A stretch of DNA of 64,000 nt from Dyella jiangningensis (GCA_000632805.1 CP007444.1:4204772-4268771), one strand, 5' to 3'; counted from the stretch's first letter, positions 1-9,072 are shown. Notes: generated from the letters alone by a model not told the origin. Made by a program: numbers and translations.

Positions 1-339
1 AAAGTACAGGTAGCAGCGCCCATCTTTGCGGGCCGCATCGGGCGCCCACATCTGGCGCTCGGCCCACGGCACGTCCTTCACGTGCAGGGCCACACCGCAA
101 TCGACGGCCTCGCTCTGGGGCGACTCCATGCGGAAGACGTGGTAGTCCTCCATGCAGAAGTGATCGCCGTTGTCGTTGAACGGCACGCCGCCTTCGATGT
201 CGTGCGAGGGGTAGATGTAGATCCTGCCGTCGAAGACGTGCGCGGAAGGATCCGCCGTGTAGATATGCGTCACCAGTGGCTGCGAAATGGCGCGTGCCGC
301 GAGTACGGCAAGATCAGAGGAGGGCGTGTCGTCCGACAT
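1..339 (-). CDS. Glycoside hydrolase family 43 enzyme, 3' part cut by window edge
   Basis: Only the first 113 codons are in the window; the frame stays open to base 1. Reading leftward from ATG at 339 (AGGA-type ribosome site just upstream), the protein has no signal peptide. It shows the GH43 N-terminal layout: an Asp in HIYTADPSAHVF in the place of the general base, a blade strand DGRIYIYPSHD, and the stretch AERQMWAPDA that is typical of GH43 beta-xylosidases and alpha-arabinofuranosidases. It lies 31 bp behind the sugar symporter and is probably co-transcribed with it and the TonB receptor. A cytoplasmic enzyme that trims imported xylo-oligosaccharides or arabinoxylo-oligosaccharides is therefore likely. 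The acid/base Glu lies beyond the edge, so activity and exact specificity cannot be judged. Confidence 0.85.
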   Translation of the reverse strand, partial: MSDDTPSSDLAVLAARAISQPLVTHIYTADPSAHVFDGRIYIYPSHDIEGGVPFNDNGDHFCMEDYHVFRMESPQSEAVDCGVALHVKDVPWAERQMWAPDAARKDGRCYLYF

Positions 340-370
340 GGTGGATCCTGTGGCTGTGCTCGATCTGCGC

Positions 371-1855
371 TCAGGCGGCGTGGCCGGCGGCGAGGCGGCG
401 TGCACCGAGTTCCTGCTCGATGCGCAGCTCCATCGACTTGTTGATGCGATAGAAGAACAGCAACCCTACCGCAAGCAGGAACGGCAGCGAGCAGATCAGG
501 CTGACGGTGAGGCGGATGCCATTGACCACGCCCGGCGATTGCGAGGCCGCTTCGGCCACGTAACCGTAATGCGCCAGGATGCCGGCGACCAGCGCACCAC
601 CCACGCTCAGACCCACCTTCAAGCCGCATAACATGGCCGAGAAGATGATGGCGGTGGCGCGTCGGCTGTTCTTCCACTCCGAATAGTCGGCGACGTCGGC
701 GATCATCGCCCACAGCAGCGGGATGGTGATGCCGTAGAAGAAGCCGTGCAGGATGTAGGAGCCCACCACCAGGCCGATCGAGTCGGGCGTATATGCGTAG
801 AACGCCAACAGGAACAACGTGGACGCCAGCAGCGCACCGCCGAATACGTCGCGCTTGCCGAAGCGGTCGGCGAGCCGCTTGGAGAAGCCGATGCCGACGA
901 TCATGAAGATGATGCCCAGCGCGTTGAACAGGCTGAAGGCGGACGTGGGCGCATCCTTCGGCCAGCGGAATTCGGTCAACCCCACATGGGTGAGTCCGCT
1001 GTTGAGCGCCGCGATGAATCCATTGAAGCCCACGCGATCGAGGAAGGCCGAGAGCTGCGCCTCGTCGAGGTAGTACTTGAAGTAGTAGATGTACATGCCG
1101 CCCTTCAACGCGAGGTTGATGAACAGCAGCACCGTCACCGCCAGCATGATCTGCCAGGGACGGTTGCGCAGCAGGTCGGCGAGGTCGTCCCGCACGCTCG
1201 ATGCCTGCGCATTCACCGGCACGATGCGCTCGCGCGTGGTGAAGAAGGTGACGAGGAAGAACACCGTGCCCACGATGGCGAAGATTGTCATCGTGTTGTG
1301 GAAGCCGCGTGCCTTGTCGCCATCGCCCAGAATCAGCACCAGCGGCAGCAGAAGCACCTGGATGATGAACTGCGCGATCATCACCGCCACGAAGCGATAC
1401 GACGAAAGACTATTGCGCTCGGCCATGCTGCCCGTAAGCACGCCGCTCAATGCCGAATAGGGCAGATTGTTGGCGACATAGATGAAGACCAGCGCCGTGT
1501 ATGTAGCCATGGCATACACGACCTTGCCTTCTTCGCCCAGCGACGGTGTGCTGAAGGCGAGCAGGGACAATGCGCCGAACGGAATGGCCGTCCACAACAC
1601 CCAGGGACGGAACTTGCCCCAGCGCGTGCGCGTGCGATCGGCCACCAGGCCCATGATCGGCGTGAACACGAAGGCGCCGAGCATGCCGACCACGAAGATG
1701 AGCGTAGCCGCCGTGCCCGCGGGAATGCGGAACACGTCGGTGTAGAAAAAGGCGAGGAAGGTCACCAGCGTCTGGAAGATCAGGTTCGCCGCCAGATCAC
1801 CGAGGCTGTAGCCGATCTTCTCGATGACCGGCAGGGTCTGCGAAGTGTTGTTCAT
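371..1855 (-). CDS. GPH-family sugar:cation symporter (xyloside/pentoside type)
   Basis: A 494-residue inner-membrane protein with about twelve hydrophobic segments. It matches the glycoside-pentoside-hexuronide:cation symporter family (MelB/XylP/XynB-like): the N-terminal stretch EKIGYSLGDLAANL followed by TFLAFFYTDVF, the cytoplasmic loop DRTRTRWGKFRPW, and the C-terminal PLLWAMIADVADYSEW are characteristic. It probably brings xylo-oligosaccharides released in the periplasm into the cytoplasm with Na+ or H+. It stands between the TonB receptor (122 bp upstream, separated by a strong hairpin) and the GH43 gene (31 bp downstream), which gives an outer membrane to inner membrane to hydrolase order. 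Substrate is inferred from context; it could equally prefer methylglucuronyl-xylo-oligosaccharides. Confidence 0.88.
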   Translation of the reverse strand: MNNTSQTLPVIEKIGYSLGDLAANLIFQTLVTFLAFFYTDVFRIPAGTAATLIFVVGMLGAFVFTPIMGLVADRTRTRWGKFRPWVLWTAIPFGALSLLAFSTPSLGEEGKVVYAMATYTALVFIYVANNLPYSALSGVLTGSMAERNSLSSYRFVAVMIAQFIIQVLLLPLVLILGDGDKARGFHNTMTIFAIVGTVFFLVTFFTTRERIVPVNAQASSVRDDLADLLRNRPWQIMLAVTVLLFINLALKGGMYIYYFKYYLDEAQLSAFLDRVGFNGFIAALNSGLTHVGLTEFRWPKDAPTSAFSLFNALGIIFMIVGIGFSKRLADRFGKRDVFGGALLASTLFLLAFYAYTPDSIGLVVGSYILHGFFYGITIPLLWAMIADVADYSEWKNSRRATAIIFSAMLCGLKVGLSVGGALVAGILAHYGYVAEAASQSPGVVNGIRLTVSLICSLPFLLAVGLLFFYRINKSMELRIEQELGARRLAAGHAA

Positions 1856-1924
1856 GCGTACCGTTCGAGCCGCTGCAGCTGGACCAACGTGACGCGCCGC
1901 CCGAAGGCACGCCCGTCACACGTC

Positions 1925-1956
1925 GCGGCCCGGCCGGTGATGGCCGGCCGGGCCGC
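1925..1956 (-). other. Intergenic GC hairpin between receptor and symporter genes
   Basis: A perfect 13-bp inverted repeat (left arm starting GCGGCCCGGCC, right arm ending GGCCGGGCCGC, 6-nt loop) lies between the TonB receptor stop (1978) and the symporter start (1855). No T-run follows on the leftward strand, so it does not look like a simple intrinsic terminator. It could slow 3'-5' decay of the receptor transcript or partly attenuate expression of the downstream genes. This is seen in the sequence; the role is inferred. Confidence 0.6.
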
Positions 1957-1977
1957 GGATTGCACATGCGAAACCGA

Positions 1978-4875
1978 TCAGAACGTTCCGCGCACGCCCA
2001 GCATGATCGTATAGCCCGGGGTGTAATAGGTATACGCCGCGTTGTTATACGTGAGCGTCTGCCGGAAATTCGCCTTGGTCATGTTGATGACGTTGAAGGT
2101 GATCATCGGCTTGGACATCACGCTGTCGAACTGATAACTCGCCGACAGGTCGAGCTGGCCACGCGCGTCCGTCTTGATCTGCGCAAACGGCAGGCCGTTC
2201 TGGTTGGCGGTGGAGCTGACCTGCGCCGAGTTCCAGGTATAGGACAGGCGCACCATTGCACCGTAGTTTTCCCAATACATGGTCGCGTTGTAGGTGTGTG
2301 GCGAAATACCGATGGCCTGCGCCGATACTCCGCTGCCGATGCTCTTCTGCGAGGTGACCGTGTAGTTCGCCTGCACGCCCAGGCCCTTCACCACGAAGTC
2401 CAGCGGCTGCACCCAGTTCGCTTCGGCGCCCTTGATGAATAGCGTGCCGTCGGCGTTGACCTGCTGCGTCACCTGCACCTCGGCCGTCGACGGGCCGCCA
2501 CGCAGGTTGATCGCCTGCTGCTGCGTGTCGGTGAGCGAGGAGAACGGAATACCCATCTGGGAGAACGGAATCAGGCTGGTGCCGCTGACCGTGAAGCCCT
2601 TGATGCGCTTGCCGAACAAGTCGAGCGCGAGGTAACCCTCGTGGCCGGTATACCACTCACCGCCGAAGTCGAGGTTGGTCGACAGGTACGGCGCCAGCTT
2701 CGGGTTGCCCTGCGTGGCGATTTCCGCTGCCGGATCGCTGAAGTTGGTGTTGGGCACCATCGCGCTCGGATCGGGACGCGTCAGCGAACGCGATGCGGCA
2801 AGGCGCAGCACCACGTCATCGGTGGCATTGAACGCCGCATTGAGCGAGGGCAGGTAGTAGCCGTAACTGTTCTTCAGCGTGACGTATTCCAGCACGCCGC
2901 CGATGGTCGACGGGCCGGCGATGGTCTGGTCGGTCGACGCATGGCGCACGCCGCCATTGAGGCGCAGCTCATGGCCGCCCAGATCCCACTTGCCGTTGCC
3001 TTCGAGATACCAGCCCCAGGTCTTTTCCTGGATGTTGCCGGCATTGGCGCCACTCGCCGCGGCTGTGCCGAGCGGCGCCGTGGCATTGAGGTAGTCGTAG
3101 TTGGTGGCCGCCATCAAGGCGGCGGTGTCCATCGTGATGAAGCCGCCCTTGCCCGGCCTGATGTACTGGGACCAGCCATTGGCGCCAACCGCCGCGTTCA
3201 CTGCGGTCGCCCATGCCGTGCTGTTGTCGTACGCCTTGATCTCGCGGTTGATATCGTCGTACGCGAAGCCCCCGCGCAGGTTGTTGCTGTCGTCACCCCA
3301 CTGCAGGTCCCAGCGCGTGCCCTTGTTGTCGGTGGTGCGCGTCTCGTTCTGGATGTTGACGCGGTAGTACTGCCAGCCCAGGTTGGGATCGTTGAGGTTC
3401 ACGCTCGGCGTGATGGCGGGATAGTTGCCGCCGGTGTTCGCGTAGTTCACCGAGATGTTCTGGTTCATCGGCGTCTGCACGTCGATCGACGGTGCATATT
3501 GGCGATACCAGCTGCGCTGCGAGTAGCCCTGGAAATCCAGCTTCCAGTTATCGCTGGATCCGAACAGCAGCGTGCCGCCCGGGTTGATGTTGTAGAACTT
3601 GGTGTGTTGGTCGTACGGGCGGTCTTCGAGGAAGTACTGCGCGTTGGCGAAGTTCGCCTGGGTGACCACGTTGTTCTGGTCGACCTGCATGTTGGTCGGA
3701 ATCAGCTGGCCGCTGCGGCCGATCAGGTTCATGTCCAGGCGGTCGAAGTGCTTTTCTTTCTGCGAGAACAATGTGTCCAGATAGAAATGCGCCGCTTCGC
3801 TCGGACGCCATTCCAGCGATGCCATCGCGGACTGGTGGTCATTGGTGCCGTCGGTATACGCATCGCGGCCCAGGCGCGGAATGAGCGCGTTGGCGACCTG
3901 CGCGGTGGTGAGGCCCGGGTTGTGCGCGAGCAGCCATGCGTTGTTGATGGCCTGGCCTTGCGTGAGGCCCAAGCCCGCGTTGGCCGGCACGGTACCCGGG
4001 ATCACCCAGCTGCCGCCGGCCGGGCTGCAATGGCCAGCAGCGGTACCGCACTGGGCAGCGGTGAGCTGCGGCGTGGTCCAGCCGATGGTTTCGAAACCCT
4101 GCACGTTGTAGTCGTTCTTCGACGCGGTGTAGCCCACCGTGGCGCCGAAGGTGCCGTCCTTGTTCGTCCAGCTGCCGATCAGCGAGCCGCGCGGCTTCAC
4201 GTCCTTGCCGATGGAGTTGTACTGGCCCTGCAGCGAATACGTCAGATGCGTGCCCGGGTTGTCGAACGGACGCGTCGTGCGCATGTCGACCACGCCCGCA
4301 ATGCCGCCTTCGGTCATGCTCGGCGTCGGCGTCTTGTTGACGGTCAGCTGCGTGAAGAATTCGGTCGGCAGCAGGTCGAGGTCGACCTCGCGATTCTGGT
4401 TCTGCGAATTGAGGCCGCCGGCCGACGCGACGGCGAGCTGATCGCCGTTGAGCATGATCTTGGTGAAGTCGGTGCCGAGGCCGCGGATCTGGATATTCAC
4501 GCCCTCGCCGTCCACGTCGCGGGTCAGCTGCACGCCCGGCACACGGGTGAGCGACTCGGCGATGTTCGTGTCCGGGAACTTGCCGATGTCCTCGGCGAAC
4601 ACCGAATCGGTGACGTTGGTGGCGTCACGCTTGGCGTCGGTGGAGAACTGGATACTGCTGCGATAACTGCCGCTGACGTTCACGGCACCCAGCGTCTTGG
4701 TCGGACCGGCCTGGCCGGTATTGCCTTGCGTCTGGTCGCTGCTTTGCGCGTTCGACTGCGTCGGCGTTGCCGCGGGCTGGGTCTGTTCCTGTGCTTGTGC
4801 GGCCCCCACCGCGCCAAACAAGGCAAGACTCAGAGCGCTCGACAACAGGTTTTTTGCGAATTGGGTCTGCACCAT
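1978..4875 (-). CDS. TonB-dependent receptor, probable xylo-oligosaccharide importer
   Basis: A 965-residue outer-membrane receptor. I chose ATG at 4875, preceded by GGGGAG at good spacing, because it opens on a signal peptide ending near GAVGAAQAQ; the frame is open further upstream but without a leader there. After a Gln/Thr-rich linker comes the plug domain (FAEDIGKFPDTNIAESLTRV, then IQIRGLGTDFTKIMLNGD), then a 22-strand-type barrel that ends in a terminal Phe (IMLGVRGTF). The plug resembles those of the Xanthomonas/Caulobacter carbohydrate receptors. An operator-like palindrome at 4999-5012 lies about 125 bp upstream, and the divergent unit encodes a xylanase, so uptake of xylan fragments is the natural reading. 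No SusD partner is present, as expected outside Bacteroidetes. Confidence 0.93.
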   Translation of the reverse strand: MVQTQFAKNLLSSALSLALFGAVGAAQAQEQTQPAATPTQSNAQSSDQTQGNTGQAGPTKTLGAVNVSGSYRSSIQFSTDAKRDATNVTDSVFAEDIGKFPDTNIAESLTRVPGVQLTRDVDGEGVNIQIRGLGTDFTKIMLNGDQLAVASAGGLNSQNQNREVDLDLLPTEFFTQLTVNKTPTPSMTEGGIAGVVDMRTTRPFDNPGTHLTYSLQGQYNSIGKDVKPRGSLIGSWTNKDGTFGATVGYTASKNDYNVQGFETIGWTTPQLTAAQCGTAAGHCSPAGGSWVIPGTVPANAGLGLTQGQAINNAWLLAHNPGLTTAQVANALIPRLGRDAYTDGTNDHQSAMASLEWRPSEAAHFYLDTLFSQKEKHFDRLDMNLIGRSGQLIPTNMQVDQNNVVTQANFANAQYFLEDRPYDQHTKFYNINPGGTLLFGSSDNWKLDFQGYSQRSWYRQYAPSIDVQTPMNQNISVNYANTGGNYPAITPSVNLNDPNLGWQYYRVNIQNETRTTDNKGTRWDLQWGDDSNNLRGGFAYDDINREIKAYDNSTAWATAVNAAVGANGWSQYIRPGKGGFITMDTAALMAATNYDYLNATAPLGTAAASGANAGNIQEKTWGWYLEGNGKWDLGGHELRLNGGVRHASTDQTIAGPSTIGGVLEYVTLKNSYGYYLPSLNAAFNATDDVVLRLAASRSLTRPDPSAMVPNTNFSDPAAEIATQGNPKLAPYLSTNLDFGGEWYTGHEGYLALDLFGKRIKGFTVSGTSLIPFSQMGIPFSSLTDTQQQAINLRGGPSTAEVQVTQQVNADGTLFIKGAEANWVQPLDFVVKGLGVQANYTVTSQKSIGSGVSAQAIGISPHTYNATMYWENYGAMVRLSYTWNSAQVSSTANQNGLPFAQIKTDARGQLDLSASYQFDSVMSKPMITFNVINMTKANFRQTLTYNNAAYTYYTPGYTIMLGVRGTF

Positions 4876-4998
4876 ACTCCCCTCTCGATTCTGGTGGCGT
4901 ATTCCTCCCCGAGGCGCCATGGCAGGCACCTGCGGGTGATCGACTTTTTTGCTTGAACAGCTACGCGGTCTTGCGTCCTCCCCGCGATGGCGTCGAAA

Positions 4999-5012
4999 AG
5001 GTAGCGCTAACA
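4999..5012. promoter_or_regulatory. Operator-like palindrome (xyl-box type), receptor side
   Basis: AGGTAGCGCTAACA, 13 of 14 matches to TGGTAGCGCTAACA, which I recall as the xyl-box of Xanthomonas. The core TAGCGCTA is a perfect palindrome of the type bound by LacI-family regulators. It lies about 125 bp upstream of the receptor start. Binding by the LacI-type protein encoded at 23.2 kb is inferred from shared distribution. Confidence 0.75.
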
Positions 5013-5154
5013 ATTTGGTGGTGCACGCTGCAGGGCAGCAATCGATATGAACGCGCCATGGGACGCTGAAAAAAAGCCTATTTTTCGCGGTTTTCTTGCT
5101 GAACGGAGGCGTGTTGCGGACGCTCGTGACTTTCGCGATTTGTCGCGCCAATAA

Positions 5155-5168
5155 TGGTAGCGCTATCA
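5155..5168. promoter_or_regulatory. Operator-like palindrome (xyl-box type), xylanase side
   Basis: TGGTAGCGCTATCA, 13 of 14 matches to TGGTAGCGCTAACA and itself nearly a full palindrome. It lies about 45 bp upstream of the permease start, a position where a bound repressor would block a promoter or leader. Confidence 0.78.
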
Positions 5169-5213
5169 CCGAGCGACCCATTCGCAGGCACGGTGACGAG
5201 GGGAGACATCACG

Positions 5214-6572
5214 ATGCAAAGCAGTCCACGCAGCACCGGCTCCGAACACGCGCACGCGTCGCGCGTCAGTGCAGCGTCCGTGCACGGCGAAGTGGCCGCC
5301 TCGCCGGTCAGCCGCTACCGCTGGCGCGTTTGCGCCATGCTGCTGGCGGCGACCACGATCAGCTACATCGATCGCCAGGTGCTGGGCGTGCTCGCACCGT
5401 TCTTGCAGGAAAAGATCGGCTGGAGCGAGCTTCAGTACAGCAGCATCGTCACGGCATTCCAGGCGGCCTACGCCCTGGGCCTGTTGTGCGCGGGTGCGGT
5501 GATCGATCGCTTCGGCACGCGCATTGGCTATGCGCTGGCGATCGGCATCTGGAGCCTCGCCGCCATGAGCCACGCGCTGGCCACCGGCGTGCTGAGTTTC
5601 GCGGCGGCGCGCTTTGCGCTGGGCCTGGGCGAGTCGGGGAATTTTCCTGCGGCCATCAAGGCCGTGGCGGAATGGTTTCCGCAGCGCGAGCGGGCGTTCG
5701 CCGCCGGCATCTTCAATTCGGGCTCGAACATCGGCGCGATCGTGGCGCCGATCATGGCGCCCTTGGTGGCGGCTCGCTGGGGCTGGCAGGCCGCTTTCCT
5801 GTGCACGGGCGCATTGAGCGCCACCTGGCTGGTGGTGTGGCTGCTCACCTATCGCACACCCGACCAAGAGCCGAAACTTTCTGCCGCCGAACGCGCCCAT
5901 ATCGGCAGCGAGCCGGCCGTTCCTGGTGCACGCGTGCCGTGGTCCCAACTGTTGCGGCACCGGCAAGCCTGGGTAGTGGCCGCCGCGAAGTTCATCACCG
6001 ATCCCATCTGGTGGTTCTTCCTGTTCTGGCTGCCCAAGTTCCTGCACGCGCAATACGGACTGAGCCTGCTGGAACTGGGCCCGCCGCTGATCACGGTGTT
6101 CCTGCTCGCGGACGTAGGCAGCATCGCCGGCGGCTGGCTGGCCGGGCGACTGATCCGACGTGGCTGGAGCATCAACCGTGCGCGCAAGGGCGCCATGCTG
6201 CTGTGCGCGCTGCTGGTGGTGCCGATCGTGTTCGCGGCGAAGGCGGACAGCGTGTGGCTCGCGGTCGCCTTGATCGGTCTCGCCACCGCGGGGCACCAGG
6301 GCTGGTCGGCCAATGTCTACACGCTCGCATCGGATCTGTTTCCTCGCCGCGCCGTGGCCTCGGTCGTCGGCATCGGCGGTTTTGCCGGTGCGGTGGGCGG
6401 CATGCTCATCTCCACCGTCATCGGACTGCTGCTGCAACTGACCGGCAGCTACGTGCCGGTGTTCATGCTGGCCAGCGGTGCCTACCTGGTCGCGCTGGCC
6501 ATCGTGCATGGACTGGCCCCGACGCTGGAGCCGGTGCATCTGGACGTCCAAACGAAACTTCAGGGGGAGTGA
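5214..6572 (+). CDS. MFS permease, ACS family, hexuronate-type
   Basis: 452 residues. ATG at 5214 is chosen over upstream in-frame codons because GAGGGGAG precedes it by about nine bases. Twelve hydrophobic segments are visible. The first, with ISYIDRQVLGVLAPFLQ, is the hallmark of the anion:cation symporter family that includes the E. coli hexuronate permease ExuT; GLGESGNFPAAIKAVAEWFP in segment 4 fits the same family. The gene is first in a unit with a GH10 xylanase and glucuronate isomerase, so uptake of glucuronate or 4-O-methylglucuronate freed by the GH67 enzyme is the likely job. The neighbouring xylanase follows after 3 bp, implying translational coupling. The exact substrate is an inference. 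Confidence 0.88.
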   Translation: MQSSPRSTGSEHAHASRVSAASVHGEVAASPVSRYRWRVCAMLLAATTISYIDRQVLGVLAPFLQEKIGWSELQYSSIVTAFQAAYALGLLCAGAVIDRFGTRIGYALAIGIWSLAAMSHALATGVLSFAAARFALGLGESGNFPAAIKAVAEWFPQRERAFAAGIFNSGSNIGAIVAPIMAPLVAARWGWQAAFLCTGALSATWLVVWLLTYRTPDQEPKLSAAERAHIGSEPAVPGARVPWSQLLRHRQAWVVAAAKFITDPIWWFFLFWLPKFLHAQYGLSLLELGPPLITVFLLADVGSIAGGWLAGRLIRRGWSINRARKGAMLLCALLVVPIVFAAKADSVWLAVALIGLATAGHQGWSANVYTLASDLFPRRAVASVVGIGGFAGAVGGMLISTVIGLLLQLTGSYVPVFMLASGAYLVALAIVHGLAPTLEPVHLDVQTKLQGE

Positions 6573-6575
6573 CGC

Positions 6576-7568
6576 GTGAAAGCAGGACTTGCAGGATGGT
6601 TGACGTTCGCGCTTGCGTTGCTTGCATCGCAAGCGGTAGGCGCGCCGCTGGCCGCGGGACAGCAGAAATTTCTCGGCAGCGCCTATAGTGCGTTGCAGAC
6701 GGAAGGCTTCGCCGACTACTGGAACAAGGTCACGCCCGAGAACGCCGGTAAATGGGCCAGCGTGGAAGCCGTGCGCGGCACCATGAACTGGTCGGCGCTG
6801 GACGAAGCCTATCGCTTCGCCAAGGACCACGGTTTCCCGTTCCACCTGCACGTGCTGGTGTGGGGCCAGCAGCAGCCCGCATGGGTGCGCACGCTGCCGC
6901 CGGACGAGCAGCGCAAGGCGGTTGAACACTGGTTCGACGCGCTCGCCGAGCGCTATCCCGATGCCGATTTCGTCGAAGTGGTGAACGAGGCGCTGCACCA
7001 TCCGCCGATGGGCACACGTAAGGACGGCGGCAACTATGCGCGCGCGCTCGGCGACAAGGGCAGCACGGGATGGGACTGGATACTCACGGCCTTCCGGATG
7101 GCTCGCCAGCGCTTTCCCCACGCCAAGCTTCTGATCAACGACTACAGCATCACGCGCAGCGTAAAGAGTACGGGGCAGTACCTGGCGATCATTGCGCTGC
7201 TGCAGAAGGAGCACCTGATCGACGGCATCGGCCTGCAGGAGCATGCCTTCGAGACCACGCCCGACGTGCCCATGACGATGCATCGTGCCAACCTCGACCG
7301 GCTGGCGGCCACCGGGCTGCCGATCTACATCACCGAACTCGACATCGACGGGCGTAGCGATGCGCAGCAGCTCAAGGACTACCAGCGGGTGTTTCCGGTG
7401 TTCTGGGAACATCCCGACGTACGCGGCATCACGCTGTGGGGCTTTCGTCCCGGTCTGTGGCGCGACAAGCAGCGCGCCTACCTGATCGACCAGGATGGCA
7501 ACGAACGACCCGCGCTGACCTGGTTGCGCGAGTATGTGCACGGCACGCACGTCGTCTCCTCCCACTGA
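6576..7568 (+). CDS. GH10 endo-1,4-beta-xylanase
   Basis: 330 residues starting at GTG 6576 behind AGGGGGA; the permease stop is 3 bp upstream. A hydrophobic leader ending near SQAVGAPLAAG suggests export to the periplasm or beyond. The rest is a lone GH10 barrel: KVTPENAGKW, HVLVWGQQQPAW, the acid/base Glu in VEVVNEALHH, and the nucleophile Glu in PIYITELDIDG, then TLWGFRPG. No carbohydrate-binding module is present. It cuts beta-1,4 xylosyl bonds in xylan or in imported oligosaccharides; the small single-domain form suits periplasmic work on oligosaccharides brought in by the TonB receptor. Key catalytic residues are intact. Confidence 0.93.
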   Translation: MKAGLAGWLTFALALLASQAVGAPLAAGQQKFLGSAYSALQTEGFADYWNKVTPENAGKWASVEAVRGTMNWSALDEAYRFAKDHGFPFHLHVLVWGQQQPAWVRTLPPDEQRKAVEHWFDALAERYPDADFVEVVNEALHHPPMGTRKDGGNYARALGDKGSTGWDWILTAFRMARQRFPHAKLLINDYSITRSVKSTGQYLAIIALLQKEHLIDGIGLQEHAFETTPDVPMTMHRANLDRLAATGLPIYITELDIDGRSDAQQLKDYQRVFPVFWEHPDVRGITLWGFRPGLWRDKQRAYLIDQDGNERPALTWLREYVHGTHVVSSH

Positions 7569-7595
7569 ATTCAGTCACGCCATCGAAGCCCTGCC

Positions 7596-9023
7596 ATGAC
7601 CACCGGACCCCAACCCCTGGCGCTGCACGACGATCGCCTGTTCTCATCCGATCCTTTGCAGCGCGCGATCGCGCGTCGGCTGTATGCGCATGTGGCGACG
7701 CTGCCCATCATCAGCCCGCACGGCCATACCGACCCCGCGTGGTTTGCGCACAACGCGCCGTTCGCCAACGCGACGGAACTGCTGCTGGTGCCGGACCACT
7801 ACGTGTTCCGCATGCTCTACAGCCAGGGCGTGTCGCTGGATGCGCTGGGCATTCCGCGCGCCGACGGCTCGCGTGCCAAGGTCGACCCGCGCGAGGCGTG
7901 GCGCGTGTTCGCGGAACGCTTTTACCTGTTCCGCGGCACGCCTTCGTCGATGTGGCTGAACCATGTGTTCCATGAGGTGTTCGGCCTGCGCGTGCGACTC
8001 AGTGCGGATTCGGCCGACCTCTACTTCGACCACATCAACGACGCGCTGCGCCAGCCCGGCTTCCTGCCGCGTGCCTTGTTCGAACGCTTCCGCATCGAGC
8101 TGATCGCCACCACGGAATCGCCGCTGGATCCGCTGGATCACCATGCGGCCATCCGTGACAGCGGCTGGCAGGGCCGCGTGATCACGGCGTACCGGCCCGA
8201 CGCCGTGATCGACCCCGAGCACGAACAGTTCCCCGCCGCCCTGCAGCAGTTCGGCGAGCTCACCGGCGAAGACGTACACAGCTGGAGCGGCTACCTGCGC
8301 GCGCACCGCCAGCGTCGCGCGTACTTCGCGAGCATGGGCGCCACTTCCACCGACCATGGGCATCCCACCGCCGCCACGGCCAACCTCTCGCCCGCCGAGG
8401 CTGCCCGCCTGTTCGACACGGTGGTGCGCGGCAAGGCGTCCGCTACGGAGGCCGAGCTGTTCCGTGCGCAGATGCTTACCGAGATGGCGGCCATGAGCGT
8501 GGAAGATGGCCTCGTGATGCAGCTGCATCCCGGCTGCTTCCGCAACCACAACCTCGGCCTGTTCGAGCGTTACGGGCGCGACAAGGGCGCGGACATCCCG
8601 CTGCGCACCGAATACGTGCATGCGCTCAAGCCATTGCTTGACCGCTTCGGCAACGAGCCGAATTTCCAGCTGATCCTGTTCACGCTGGACGAGAGCACCT
8701 ACAGCCGTGAACTGGCTCCGCTGGCCGGCCACTATCCGTCGCTGTTCCTCGGCCCGGCCTGGTGGTTCCACGATGCGCCGGAAGGCATGTGGCGCTTCCG
8801 CGAGCAGACCCTGGCCAGCGGCGGCTTCTACAACACCGTCGGCTTCAACGACGACACGCGCGCGTTCCTGTCGATTCCCGCGCGGCACGACGTGGCCCGC
8901 CGCATCGACTGTGCGTTCCTCGCCAAGCTGGTGGCCGAGCACCGCATGGAGGAAGACGAAGCGGTCGAGGTGGCAATCGATCTCGCCTACCGTCTGCCCA
9001 AGAAGGCCTACAAGCTCGGCTGA
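7596..9023 (+). CDS. uxaC: Glucuronate isomerase
   Basis: 475 residues from ATG 7596, 27 bp after the xylanase. It converts D-glucuronate to D-fructuronate in the cytoplasm, the entry step of the hexuronate pathway. Family marks are the N-terminal metal-binding stretch ISPHGHTDPAWF and, near the C-terminus, GPAWWFHDAPEGMWRFR and NTVGFNDDTRAF. The length matches the family. The metal motif reads SPHGHTDP rather than the more familiar CHLSP of enteric UxaC, which fits the second UxaC clade rather than a defect. Its product is passed to UxuB, ManD and KdgK encoded on the opposite strand in this same locus. Confidence 0.94.
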   Translation: MTTGPQPLALHDDRLFSSDPLQRAIARRLYAHVATLPIISPHGHTDPAWFAHNAPFANATELLLVPDHYVFRMLYSQGVSLDALGIPRADGSRAKVDPREAWRVFAERFYLFRGTPSSMWLNHVFHEVFGLRVRLSADSADLYFDHINDALRQPGFLPRALFERFRIELIATTESPLDPLDHHAAIRDSGWQGRVITAYRPDAVIDPEHEQFPAALQQFGELTGEDVHSWSGYLRAHRQRRAYFASMGATSTDHGHPTAATANLSPAEAARLFDTVVRGKASATEAELFRAQMLTEMAAMSVEDGLVMQLHPGCFRNHNLGLFERYGRDKGADIPLRTEYVHALKPLLDRFGNEPNFQLILFTLDESTYSRELAPLAGHYPSLFLGPAWWFHDAPEGMWRFREQTLASGGFYNTVGFNDDTRAFLSIPARHDVARRIDCAFLAKLVAEHRMEEDEAVEVAIDLAYRLPKKAYKLG

Positions 9024-9036
9024 TGCGTGCATGCGA

Positions 9037-9065
9037 GGCGTCCCGTCCAGGCCGGATGGGACGCC
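9037..9065. terminator. Hairpin between converging units
   Basis: GGCGTCCC at 9037-9044 pairs perfectly with GGGACGCC at 9058-9065, between the stop of uxaC and the stop of the GH35-type gene, which converge. No T-tract follows in either direction, so it may be a weak bidirectional terminator or a transcript-end stabiliser. Confidence 0.5.
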
Positions 9066-9072
9066 CGGGACA

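Larger units (their letters stand above)
4876..5213. promoter_or_regulatory. Divergent control region of the two xylan units
   Basis: 338 bp without a gene between the leftward receptor and the rightward permease/xylanase unit. It contains two palindromes of the operator family, one nearer each gene, with centres about 156 bp apart. That spacing would allow a repressor to hold both through a DNA loop. A less GC-rich stretch (4936-5180) holds runs of A and T. I could not identify convincing -35/-10 pairs by eye. Confidence 0.7.

Noticed and set aside
2641..4956. Long rightward open frame (771 codons) across the first receptor gene
   Set aside because: Antisense shadow of the TonB receptor; composition is Arg/Val/Ala-rich without any motif.
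5166..7565. Long leftward open frame (799 codons) opposite the permease and xylanase genes
   Set aside because: It is the antisense shadow of two well-supported genes in GC-rich DNA; its protein is His/Arg/Gln-rich with no domain.
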